Assembly: GCF_000189635.1 (NCBI RefSeq)
Contig: NW_002476237.1
Location: 496,001-560,000 of the forward strand
DNA from: Tetrahymena thermophila SB210
Taxonomy: Eukaryota > Ciliophora > Oligohymenophorea > Hymenostomatida > Tetrahymenidae
Direction: 5' to 3'
DNA length: 64,000 bases
Below the pieces are notes generated by a model. The model was given only the letters and a program-made list of their open reading frames with translations, ran no database searches and was not told the DNA's origin. This document shows, in pieces, positions 36,743-49,285 of the stretch (position 1 is the stretch's first letter; each line of letters begins with the position of its first letter). The position numbers and the translations under genes were made by a program.

Positions 36743-39700
36743 TCACATTAAATTATCATCTTTTCTGACAAATGGATTTTGACTTAATTCATCCTTATTT
36801 TGTGTATTTAAAATTGTTTTTTATTGCCATAAAGTTTTTTCATCTAATCTTTATAATCTATCTTATTCACCAAATACTATTTTTAAAATAAATAAATAAA
36901 TCAAATTGAATTATCCATTTAAAAAAGCTAAAGAATTACATTTAGATGCTTTTTCTTGAGAAGGAGGAACAAATGAAGGATATTTAACACCGTGTTATAT
37001 ATTTTGATCAATTTTATACATAGCATTTTTAATCTAATAAATAGAGCTATTGGGATAAACCATTCCTATTGTTTTTGGATCTCTAAATACTCTTTCGTCT
37101 AAAGCTGACTGTTATTATTTTTCCTCAAGTGTTCTATCTCTTACATGCTTAAGGTTTCTAAATGCGGATATTCTAGTTTCATTTTCTTCTCTTTCCTTAA
37201 AAGGCTCAGAAATTGGAGTTAAAATGGGTTTTTCTCTTAAACCTTAAATATCGAATAGAAAATGTAATCTAGAAAAAGAATATTTAATGAAATTTACTTT
37301 AATTGTATTTTCCTTATTTTAAGACTGAATAAACAGTATCAATTCTTTTATTTAGCTTAGTATGCTCTTCGTCAACATATTTTTCTTTACGAATAATTGC
37401 AATAGCATTTAGTATTATATCAAAGCCATCGTTGTAGTTTTCTATCAAATAATATATTTAAATTTATCTTATTAAAAATTAAAATTTATTTTACAGCCTT
37501 CGATACACTTTTCTGCTGATTCCAAAAGCGATTGCTTTTCCCTATAATTTCTATCTATAATAATAAAATATTTATTGATTTATTTTTCATTTTTTTAAAG
37601 ATTAAAATGAATCTAAATGTTTTTAAAAGCATGTTTTACTAATTAAAAAATAAAAATATTACTTTTTTCGTTAAGGTGCTTAGAAATTAGTTCCTTTACT
37701 TAACGAGCTTTTTTATTGACTTCTTGGTTATATGTCAGGTCTTGTTTTTCGATTTTAATATAGTTGTAAGCAAGCTTTAGAAGATAGATGGCGTTCTTTT
37801 TATTTTAATCTTTTATCATTGGATCATTGTTATCTTTTATTAATTTAATAAATTTAAACTATTTTAAAACTCAAAAATTTAATTTTTCTTTTTACCATCG
37901 CTACGAAGAGATTCCATAGCTTAACTGTAGAGATCTTACTTACTGTTATAAAAATAAAATAATCAATTACACAAAAATATTTTTTAATAAATTAATAAAA
38001 TTAAATTACTTTTATCTGAATCTCATCAAAGGATGATTCAAGGCATCATGATAGTCTAAATTTTTAAATTATTGAATTAAATTAAATAAAAAAATATTGT
38101 AAATTTTACCTCCTTTTTCGTTGTCATCGTCATCATACCTATTTTATTCATAACTATTCTAGAAGTCTTCCTCATTTTCTTCTCCTATTTGAGATTTTTT
38201 ATTCTTTTTAAATCCACCTAAATTCCTAAGTGCTTATTTTAGAGTGGCGTTGAAGGGATCTTCTTCAACATCAGGCTCTTTATCGATATCATCAATAACT
38301 TTATCTATTAACTTTTATCCCTCTTCATAGTCATCTATATAAGATTAATTATCTAAATAAATAAATTTAAACTAAATTTTTTTTACAATTTTTGAAATAT
38401 CTGTAAGCAATGTCAACATATGCTTCCTTACTATTTAAATTAAAAAAATATTCAATACTCAAAAGGATAAATTTATATTTACTCTATGATATAATGGTTT
38501 TTGGTTTTTTTGATTTCTTTTGGTGGCTGAGGCTTAATTGACCTATCCTATTCCTCAACTATTTCTGCCTATTCTTAAATCTTCTTTAACTCATCGATTT
38601 ATATATTCATGTATACTAAATCTTAGTACTTCTCGTCAAGATATTTTTTGAGTGATAAATACATTTATTCAATCTCATAATTTAAAAGTTCATCTTTTTT
38701 GTAATTCATATCAACCAATTTTATTGCTTTCATAATCATGTCAAATGCTTTCTAGTGATAACCTAATAAAGTAAAATTAAGTTTTTTAAAATGTTAAAAG
38801 GATAAACATATCAAAAAAATTTACCTTATCCAACCAAAATCTTTGTTTTCATCAAAAGCCTATATTTTCTATCGGAGGTCAAGTGTCTCTATTTTTTTTA
38901 CCTTACCTTATTTTAGTAGCTTTCTTTTTGTCTTATTTTATTATTTGTTGATTTAGTTGCGAATCTGAATAATTCATATATCTTTTCGTTGGTCCTCTTA
39001 GTCTAGCAAAAGTTGCAGAGACCACATCCTCCACAACTCTAAATATTATTTCCAGAAGGATTCCAAAACTAGAAAAGTTTAGTTTGTTCAGTTTATTCAA
39101 TAGCATTTCTTAAATTCTTAATTAATTTTTCAGGTTTTACAAGTAAGAGTTCGTTAGCCCAATGAGCGAATCTACATCTTTTTCCAAGAGGACATACTCC
39201 GTTATTTAAAATATTAGAGCACATTTTAGTTTTTACTTTTCTAAGAGCAACCTTTAATCTTTTTTCTCTTAATTTGTCTTCAATTTCCTCTTTATCCATA
39301 TTTTAGGTATCTATTACTACATCCTCTTCTATTTCTTCTAAAGGCATATTAGGGTTAGATTTCAAATTTGTATCACGTTATTCAATCATCTCTTGCAATT
39401 CTTCTAGCTCTCCAATTTTTCTCTTCATTAAATCTACATTTTCGTCTTTTGTTTATAAAGCACGTTCTATTTTCAAATAAGTTTATTCTATTTAGTAGTT
39501 TAAGAATTCATTAGTATTTGGTTTTTTATTGCCAATAAGTCCTGTTTTGATGCCATAAAGTTCTAATTTTTGTAAATCATGCTAGTCTGCTTTAGGTAAT
39601 GACTTATGCATCAATATTGTTTCAGCTGTAATTTCGCCTCCTATTTTATAAAATTTCATCATTTAATAAATTAATTTTAAAGGGAAATTCAAAAAATACC

Positions 39701-40474
39701 AAAAGAGCCTAGGTTTAATGCTTTTTTCCATTTATTTTCAAGTTATAATTGTTTGATTCTATCAGTTTCAACTTCTTTTCTAATTTATTCAATTGCTTTG
39801 CTAATAACATCAAAAGCCTCTTAGTATCTCTCAAGCTTATAAAAAATATTAGCTTTTTATAAACAGCCAAGCTTAAAAGTTAAATTGTCTGAGGATATCT
39901 TTTTATTTTCTTACTTTTTCTTAAAAGATTCAGTTTTACAAATTTTAGAGTTTGTAACTGAGGTAGCATTTCTCAGCTATAGTATAACATTTTTATTGAA
40001 AGTCTTGAATTTGCATTCAGAACAGGCTGTTTTTTAACTGCATCCAAGGCAGCTTGATAATTTATTACCAGCTGGATTCCAAGCAGGCGGTTTTGATTAG
40101 TTGGCACTGTAACCTTTATCAGCCACGATTTTTAAGTAGCTAAAAAGGATAGCCTTCTTTGCTTTTATTTCTTTATTAAATTTAAGTTCTTACATTGTAT
40201 GAGCAAAAACGCAGTTAGCTCCTATAGGAACGCAAGATTTAATACTGCTTACATGCCAACGAGGACCAACATATCCAGGACATGAGTTTCTTATATATTT
40301 TATTAACAATATTCAAAATATATTAATAAATTTAACTAAATACCCTAAAGGACACATAATATTCTTAACAAGTTCTCTTCTTGATGCATATGTGGATTAT
40401 GTAGCTGAAGAATATCTGCTTGAGCTCTCACCATCATACTTTTAAAAAGATAATTTCAATTAATATTTTTCCAT
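36743..40474 (-). CDS. CCCH zinc-finger protein with duplicated Cys/TPR-like modules
   Basis: A protein of 1002 aa in thirteen in-phase exons: 40474-40344, 40289-39700, 39640-38825, 38762-38483, 38430-38387, 38352-38110, 38055-38010, 37942-37896, 37833-37663, 37554-37495, 37441-37298, 37242-36940 and 36876-36743. A canonical CX8CX5CX3H finger sits at C381-H400 (KMCSNILNNGVC, GKRCRFAH). A related but irregular finger lies near the N-terminus (MCPLGNSC, then SCVPIGANCVFAH ending at 74). After each finger comes WNP-G-N, a small Cys cluster (SCLGC, SCGGCGLCNFC) and a TPR-like helical stretch (RYQEAFDVISKAIEQ, YHQKAFDMIMKAIKL). The protein therefore contains two copies of one module. The acidic C-terminal half is unrecognised. 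CCCH fingers usually bind RNA. One 34-nt intron (38386-38353) is very short. Confidence 0.88.
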
Positions 40475-40626
40475 ATTATTTGTTAATTTATTTTTGATAA
40501 AAATATCTTAAGTATTTAAAAAAGCTAAAAATTATTCATTTTATTTGTATCATTATCTTCTTTAATTTTAGAAGACATACATAATCAAAAAAATCAAATT
40601 ATTTTATTTTAACTTTTAAGTAATTT

Positions 40627-43600
40627 TCAAATATAAAAATATTACTTCTCCTTATTTTTTTGATCCTCCTAAGCTTTTTTGTTGATTCTAATTAATATAA
40701 AAAATATATAAATTGAATTTGATACTTATAATTGTTTACTCTGCCTTGAATAACAGAATCTTAATTTTCTTAAGAACGCAATTTAATAAGCTCTAGCATT
40801 TTTTCTTCTTTCTAAATTTTATTTAAAATAGCATTAAAAAATGTGTAATCACAAATATAAATATACTTAAGATTGTAATTTTTTTTATTCCTCTTTTGAC
40901 AGTTCACCTTCAGATTGTTTCATGATCATTTGAAGCTCTATTTTTTTATTTCTTATTTCTTCAGATTCCTCCTTATCTCCTTATTATCCTTTCAGTTACT
41001 ATGTCATCTATTATGCATATATATCAGAATAATTTATTTTTTACAAGAAATTTAATCATTAATTTATTTACTCTCTTTTTCATTTTGTACATTTAGATTG
41101 AATTTCTTTGATCTTCTGAAATCCTTTACAAAAATTAATCAACCTTTTTAATGATATCCCTTTCGTTTGCTTCCATAAACTATTTCACAAATATATCGTT
41201 AATTAAGATTGAGATTTATTTTATATAAATACCATAAGCTAGTCATAGACTTCTTTGAGTAACTCCCTATTACGAGGATTTTCAAAATTTTCTCTTTTAA
41301 GCTTTTCTTCCTACAGTTCTTTTTTGCCAATTGACTCAAAATAGAACTGTGAGTCTGGGTTATCTTACAGGAATTTAGTAACCTTTGGATTAAAGTGAGA
41401 AATAATGGATTTTATATGGAAATTATCACAAAGAGAGGAATAAGCTTCTTTGATATCACCATTTTATATTAAAAACCATGCTTTTTTAATGATACCTTTT
41501 CTATTTGTTAATTTATATATTTTTAAATTTTACTAACATATTTCAGAGCTTAATTTTACTTGTAAAGCCAAGGGTATTTGTCTTTAAAGTTTTCTCCCAT
41601 CTTTGAAACTGCTAGCTCTAATCCTTTCGGTTTTTCTAGGAAAAGAGGAGAATTAATTTTTGATCGCAAGAATATGAATCTGTTTCTTTTATTCATTCTA
41701 TATCCAATACTCGGATTAAATGTACAATTTTAAGCTTCTTCGAATTTCATCATAATTTATTCACGTTCTTTTTAGCAAATTTTGTTATCCCATACTGATG
41801 TGTCAGGTCTATCTTTATCATATACACTTTCTATATAATCTCTTGATAGCTCTTCAATCTTGTAATACATTTATTTTAAATTTAATTTTGTAAATTTATT
41901 GGCAAAAAATATACTTTTTTATTCAAAGTCTTTTAAAATATATTAAATGAAGGAGGAGCCCAAAAAGGAAGCTTTTTAGCTTTTTGCTTTTTGATAGAAG
42001 TTCTTGCATAGGCTCTTACAATTTCAAAGAAGTCTTTCTTAAATTTTGGAGGAAAGGGCTTAAATTAGAAAGCAGAGTTTTTAGCAAGACCATACCTAAA
42101 TGCTGGATATTGCTTTTCTATAACTTTCTTATATTATTACTCGCATTGCTTTTTTTAAAAATAATAATTTAAACTGAAATTTAGTCATAGAAAGAATTTA
42201 CTTAAAACAAGGCAGAAACAAACTCATTTAGACCTTTTTATTTTTATTCTCTAGTTTTTTTCTTTCTATCTTTTCTCATTTCAATAAATTGCTTAGCCGC
42301 TTGATTGAGATGACGAATAAGTTTCTTATTTTCTTCATTAGTTTATTTCTTTTCTTGAATAAGTTTTCTTATTTCCTCAGAATTAGTGCTTTAATAAAAA
42401 TCCAATCTGTCTCTAAATATAATGGATAGGTCATCTATCTTTTCTTGCCTCCTCTATTCAAATATCATGTAAACATTCTCTGGTGTAATTGTTTCTTCAG
42501 GAGTTTTTCTCTGTTTGATTAAATCTTCTTCATCAGAATCAAAAACATCATATTCTAAGCCGAACTTGCTGAGACGATTTTACTTAAATCTTTACAACAA
42601 AAAAGCTAAATTAAATTTTATTTACATAAAATAACTTATAAAAATAAATACTCTTAGACTATCATATCATTAAGAATTCTGTCTTTGGGGAATTTGGTGT
42701 GCAGCTCTAACATAACCTATCCAGATTTGTATTTATCTTTAGGCTACTTGAGTTATTCAAGAGGAGTCTTTTTAGGCTCAAATTGCTTATTAAACACTTT
42801 TTTTTACAAATATTTCTTCATTCTTTGCTCTTCTTCCTACTAAGTCTTTTCTCTTTGAATCTCCTCTTATCTTCTTTCTTCATTCCACTATGCATAAAAT
42901 TCTCTTAATTAAGTTTCAAAATTTTCACGACCTTCAAAATCAACATCTAAAAACTCCCTTTGTCTTTTCTAATTAAGTAAATTAGAGTTATAAATATTAT
43001 TTTTTATCTATTAATTTTTTGTTTACATCTAGCTTATCATAAAATTTCATAAATTAAATCATAGGATCCTAGCTTTATTTGTTTTTAAGACTTTTATAAT
43101 AATTTTAGTATTTTGCTGATTTATCAAATTTCGAAGACTCATTTTTATTTATTTATTCATCTTCCTTTTTTTATTCTTCAGGAAGATATCCACAACTTTA
43201 ATCATACTGTCTGATAAACCCTGTAAAAACATCTCTGAAGTATTTGTCTATATCATCAAATATAACTTTTTCCTTGAATTTAGATTCTTTTACTTAAGAA
43301 AGAGCTTCGTTTTTCTTTTGATCACTAAAATTAACAGGAAAGCATTCATCTATAGCTGATTATATAAGCTCTTTTTAATCTTTTACTCTTGGCCAATATT
43401 CTTTCAACTTTTTTGGATGTCTAAATTTTTTTTCAGCATCACTATTTAAAAAAAAAAAGAAGCATTTTAAATACTTTTCCCTTTAAAATTAAATGTTACA
43501 TATCATTTTTTTCATCTTACTCTAAGCCATTCTTAAAGTAATCATCCATAATGCTGTGAGCTAATTTCTTCCTATAGCACCATTCGCATTTCTAGAAATC

Positions 43601-44650
43601 AATTTAAGTATTTACTGTTTGGCTTGAATAATATAACCTATTAACAGCTTCTGTAACATTCACTTTTTAATTCTTTTTACGTTGCTATTCTTAATGAAAC
43701 TTATCTAAATCCTTTTCAAAATATTGGCTAATCTTTTGATCTTACTTCTCAGATTTTTCTTTATCGTGTGAATGAATGTACAAAGTATATCTAACATCCT
43801 CAACGTTTAAATCTATGAATTCTCTTAATCTTCTTTACTTTTTTTCTTTTGCAACAAAGAATCTCTAAATATTTATAAAAATTACGATTATTTTAATTTA
43901 AAAATTTTATTTGAAATCCTCAAATATAAACATATAAAAGCAATTAAATACTTCTTTTTCATTGAGCTCGCTATCGTCTTTTTCCATTAACTCTTAAATC
44001 ATATATTCTTTTTATTGAAACTCCTCCCTATCTTTAGCTGTTCTCTTCCTATTTTCTTCATTTTTCTTATTTTCAACTTGCTATTAATATATTCAGTGAA
44101 ATAATTTAAATAATTATTTTATGTGCTTTTTAGATTAATTTTTCTTACCTATTTACGCAATAGCTAAAAAAAGTCAAATAATACTTAAGGATTTCTAGTC
44201 ATTTTTACTTTATTTTTTTCATAGTACAATTGCTTTTTTTATTTATAACAAGATAAACTTACAATTTATTGTTTATGAGCAGAATTTAAAATAATTTAAT
44301 ATTCTCTTAATATTGCAAATACTAGCTAATAAGCTATTTAAATATAATTAAAATGCTTACGACCATAAAATCAAACAAATCCACTCCAAGATCTTAATAA
44401 TTATCACCTTCATTCTCAATACTAAAATTAGCTTGATGAGATTTTTCAAAATCTTGAGTATCATATATCTCATCTCTATTCATCTATGATGCTTCTAAAT
44501 TGTAGCTTTATAATTAAAAGATATGATAAATTCTGTAGAAATAAGACATAAATTAATGTTTTTAAAATTGAGGATGGCTAAATAAAGGTAGGCTATTTAC
44601 CTTTATGTAACATCATAGTTAGCAAAATTGTAAATTCTCTCTTTGTTCAT
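40627..44650 (-). CDS. large charged coiled-coil protein, unknown
   Basis: A protein of 1045 aa in fifteen in-phase exons: 44650-44601, 44532-44361, 44232-44149, 44080-43952, 43864-43500, 43441-43027, 42968-42652, 42589-42202, 42148-41915, 41858-41534, 41495-41233, 41179-41072, 41007-40867, 40811-40726 and 40687-40627. I do not recognise the family. It is rich in Lys, Glu, Gln, Phe and Tyr, with helical charged segments throughout. Distinct pieces include CEWCYRKKLAHSIMDDYF, FPPKFKKDFFEIVRAYAR, PFWAPPSFNIF and CTFNPSIGYRMNKRNRF. The last 200 residues are strongly coiled-coil. Two introns are only 38 nt (41533-41496 and 40725-40688). It lies 152 bp upstream of the CCCH gene on the same strand. 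A cytoskeletal or ciliary role is possible but unsupported by any named domain. Confidence 0.85.
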
Positions 44651-44863
44651 TTGTATCACTATTAAAAATCTACAATATCCTATTTCTCACTAATTAATAT
44701 TTAATAACTGATGTTTTTGAAAAGCCTTTTGATATTTGTATGAATACTATTTAAAAATACAAAACAATTAATAATTAAGCAAATGAAACTATAAATGATT
44801 AAATATTATTTCTATGATTAATAAATAAATAATTTAATTAATTCATAAAAAAATTGATTAAAT

Positions 44864-44910
<47 letters not shown>

Positions 44911-46347
44911 TATTTACTTATTTAAATATTTTTAATTCAAATTTTTTTAATTAACAAATTAATTTGTTAAAATTTTTGTTTAAAATATTATTTTGAAATT
45001 TAAATAACAAATTAATAATAATTTATTTTATTTTGATCAAATTATTTTTATTTATTAATTGTGTAAATTTTGCTCTTGTTAAAAATTATTAACACTATTT
45101 TAATTAGAATTTTTGGTTTTAAAAATTTTGTATTACCAAAATAAATCATTCATAAAAAGATAAATAAAATAATGACAGAACTATTTACTTTCCCTTAAAA
45201 TATTAAAATCATTTATTTGATGAAATATTAAACTATTCAAATACTTTGAGTATAGAATTAATAAAACCTTGTAGATATTACTCACTTATTAACTTTTAAT
45301 TAAAGTTTTTAAATAAAATGAGTAAAAACACAATTATTATTTTATTTAATATATTTTTTTAATTGCTAATTCAAATTTTGCAAATATTCAGTAAAAATGG
45401 AAAAATTTTGCATTCCTTTTTTTATAATTGTTAAATAGAAACTATAATTTCATGTAAAACTAACGCAAATAATGCTTAACTTTTGTTCGTATTGTTTTTT
45501 TCAAATAAAAATATATTGAATAAATTAATTTTGATATTATGTAACATTCAAAAAATAAATAATATGTAATTAAGAAATTACCATACAAGTTCAAAAAAGA
45601 AATAGAAAGAAAGAAAATAAAAGCTCAAATTTTATTTTTTGATCAATTTTTGTGAAAGGAAAAAATTGAAATTTATAGCCAAATATTAAGTCTAAGAATC
45701 AGATTTATGTTTGATTTTCAATCTTTTTCACTCATAAAATAATAACAGATATTATCTAAATAAGTATTTTGGCATTTATTTAAATTAAATCATGTATTTT
45801 GAACATATATGTTATCCTTCGATTAGGTTTTATTCTTAGGATTTGTCTTAGCAAAAGTATATTATAATATTAATTATTATTAAGTGGATATTTTATAAAT
45901 TAATATTTGATATGGACTTTCATCATATCTTTTATTATTATAGACTTAATATATTAATCCATTTAGCTATTTACTGGCCTATATATTAATTTTGTTATCT
46001 TTATAGATATATATAATACCTTTCTAAATATTTATCAATATTTTTATTGCTTCAGTAAACTTACATAAGTGAGTGTAGGTATTAAAAATTGAGAAAGATC
46101 TGTAAAATGAATATAATGAAAAAAGTTAATTTAAATTTACGTAATTTATCCTTTTTCACGCTTTTTAATAAAAATCCTTTTGTCAAAAAAAAATAATAAG
46201 CAAGAAGATTTACCCTGAAAAACTTGAAGAGAAAGAATACGATACGATTTAGGAGTCAATAAAAACATAATTGGAATTTTGCTAGTAACAATTAATAATT
46301 ATAAACAACAAATAATTTGACTTAACAATAAACAAAATATTGGAGAT
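44651..46347. other. intergenic divergent region
   Basis: 1.7 kb between divergent genes. It contains the GATA microsatellite listed next. Otherwise AT-rich with no coding or RNA pattern that I can support. Confidence 0.55.
44871..44910. repeat. (GATA)n microsatellite
   Basis: About ten uninterrupted GATA units in noncoding DNA. Confidence 0.97.
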
Positions 46348-48615
46348 ATGAATAATCAAAAAATCGACTTTCATATAAGAATGAGGGGATTGCAAATGGT
46401 TGATCCTACTCCAGCAGTTATTGATAAAAAAGTATTTCTACCTCTTCATAAAAGCTAGCCTTATTTGGATAAGTTATCTTATAGAAAGAAAAAAGAGCTA
46501 TCGAAAGCTATTTTAAAGCAAAAAGAAAGTTACTGGTCTACTGACAATCACATTTAATATATCCCTTTTCAGAATGACTACTTAGACAAGTAAAATTCTA
46601 ATTCTAACAAAATGGGAGGACATATCAAAAACAAAAGCTCTATCGAATTAGAAAATTCCAGCTCCATCGTAAGCCATAGTAAGATCCAGTCAGCTAAACT
46701 TGATAAGAAATCTAATGAATTTAAAACTTAAAAAAGTAATAAGCGTATTATTATTAATTTAGATGATCGCTTTAAAAATAAAGCAGAATTACACATGCTG
46801 TCTCATCCTCAACTTTCAACCACAAATACTTCCGATTCTGCTAAATTTGAAAACGCAAAACAGTCTCACACTGAAGAAAAGTATGAGGAAAATAACAAAT
46901 AACAATAAGGTCTTTACATAGAGAATTTAGATTAGCAACGCCTTAGCATAGATAAAGGCAAACACAGTCACCACACTAAAAATAAAAGTTAATCCAATAC
47001 CATGTTGGATAACAAAGTAAGAGCAAATAGCATTCACCAAAATAAATAGTAAGAAAATAATAATTTTGATAGTAAGCATAGAGCTTTCAGCTAAGCGGGT
47101 GACCAAGATGGCGAATATTTAAATTAAAATCAATAGAAGTAAATAAAAACATAATAAAATAAAGGTGGATATTAGGATTAATCATATATTGAAAACTCTA
47201 GGGTGATGTTCATAAATTCTTAAGACCATCAAGGTTCCTTTTTCGGAAATAAGCCTAAGTCATCTAAATCTTCTCGTAGAGATATTTTGGAAATAAGCTC
47301 TATGTATTTAAAGAATCCAAAAGACATTCAAGATATAGCAGATCGTATTTAGATGTTTGATGAAATTCGTAAGGGTAATGCCAAGCGTGCTAAAACTAAA
47401 GATCAGATTCGTTAAGAGAACCTAAAAAAGGTCATGACATCTAAACCAATATACTATGGGCGTGATTACTACTTTTAATAAATTCAAAATTCAAAGAAAA
47501 TTGATAGAGAACTAACTGAAGAAGATCCTAATAATTTTTATACAGATGACAAAAATAAAAGTGGTAGAAAAAATGACGCTTAGATCTTTGATAAGGCTGC
47601 AGCTATGAAGAAACCTGTTAACAAAAAGAAGCTTAGAAAATTCTATATCGCAGTAAGAAGATATAAAATGGTTACGCTTTTCTGGAAAGCAATAGACCAA
47701 GCTATCAAAAAGAAACGTTAAATTAAAATAGATACATTTTCAGTTAATCTGAAAGATTCTATTTAAGCTTGCATGAAAGTAACATTACAATCAGCGCAGT
47801 AATCTCTTTTAAAGCTTTTCAAAGAAAGCGAAAATTTAGCATATTACTTATAAGCACCAGGAATGCAATCATATAATGATAAAAAAGCTAAAATTCGTCA
47901 ACACTGTTTAAATATTATGGAAGATTTAGCCACAAAATCAGTGAACATCGATAAAGATTTATAATTTGTAAAATTGATAGCAAAAAACTCAAATAACTAC
48001 GAATTTCCTCCATAGAATTTCTGGCCAAGATTTATAATAAATCGTGTAGAACTAACAAAAATTGGCTCTCTTAAAAACCTGAAAGCTCACTAAAAAGAAA
48101 TGATAACACTGTAATTCTTTATAATTTATGGTCTTTTTAATCGTCTTGTACGTCCTTGGTCAACTTTAAAACTTGAAGAATCAGAAGTTCTTGCAAAGAA
48201 TTCTCAGCTAGCTTTAAGTCTCATCTTTTATGTAATGCATGATTATTTGAAAGAGAAAAATCCTGTTATCTAGAATGAATCGCAATAAAAAAATGGCAAA
48301 TACTATATTTAGGAAAGAGAATCTCCCCTAAATGCCTATCCTGATCTTCTATCTTAGGAGTCAGAAATTAATCTAAATAAGAAGCCAGTAGACCAAGTAA
48401 AACTAAAAATTAAATTAGAATAATAATCTAAGGACAACGATAATATCATTATTGGTATATGTTCACGTAGAAAAGTTGTAGACTTAGTAGAAAAAGATCA
48501 GGAATTTAAGAATTAAGTGATACAATCTTTACAAAAGATATCAGCTAGCATATAAGCAAAAGCAGAAGAAGTATATCCTGAATTAAAAGATAAACTATTA
48601 GACTTAATTTAGTGA
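46348..48615 (+). CDS. intronless protein, first of two tandem paralogues
   Basis: A single-exon gene of 755 aa. I do not recognise the family. The first 300 residues are polar and low-complexity. From about residue 305 the protein looks folded and mostly helical. A block starting at residue 558 (FWPRFIINRVELTKI, then FNRLVRPWSTLKLEE and LIFYVMHDYLKEKNPVI) is repeated with clear identity in the next gene (from residue 662 there). A C-terminal block (NIIIGICSRRKVVDLVE) is shared as well. The two genes are therefore tandem duplicates, same strand, 670 bp apart, both intronless. A basic stretch (RRYKMVTLFWKAIDQAIKKK) may form an amphipathic helix. Confidence 0.85.
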
Positions 48616-49285
48616 AACAAAGAAATCTATTTATATTAATATCATCTATTATAGATTAAAATTTAATTATTAAATCTATATTTAGCATCGTTTTTGAAAT
48701 ATTTATCGATTATAAAATTAATAACATTTACTAAATTTACTTTTTCACATTACAAAATTATTAAAGCAGTAGTCTGCTATTTATTTATCAAAAAACTTAA
48801 GCAAATTTATAAATTCAGCAGCTAAAAATAAGTAAATGAAGAAATAGAATATATTTATATTGCATTAAAATAATATTTCATTTCATAATTTTATTTAACT
48901 GAAATCATTAAAATTATTTTTTATATTTCAATAATTAAAAAATGAATTTATATGTTTTTTCTATTTTAAAAGCTAAATTTTTTAATACATTCAGCATTTT
49001 AATTATTGGTTCAGTAATATAATAGTTCTAAAAAGCGTTTGAAATACAATTAATTTGAAGCATCAGTAACATTTTCAAACAAAAATAATTATTTGCCATT
49101 TAAAAATTCTTACATAAATAATATGTGGATATCATATTAAAATAAATAGGAATCAATCGCAGACAGATTTCTCTATAATTTTTGATATTTTAATAAATTC
49201 ATAAATTAAATAAAAAATAACAAAAAACAACATTATTAAAAAAAGTAATTAACCAGTCACTTACAAAGCATATTTACAAATATAT
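48616..49285. other. intergenic between tandem paralogues
   Basis: AT-rich spacer. No coding pattern seen. Confidence 0.55.

Noticed and set aside
38825..38910. Apparent -1 frameshift at a run of eight A (minus strand) in the CCCH gene, where a neighbouring frame reads like coding sequence.
   Set aside because: The unshifted frame is open. It matches the first copy of the internal repeat (SSDNLTFKL against TSDRKYRLL), and only the unshifted phase joins correctly to the next exon at 38762.
40475..40580. Upstream ATG at about 40574 as the start of the CCCH gene.
   Set aside because: No GT donor lies between it and the next coding stretch, and its frame hits TGA. The ATG at 40474 runs directly into the conserved N-terminus.
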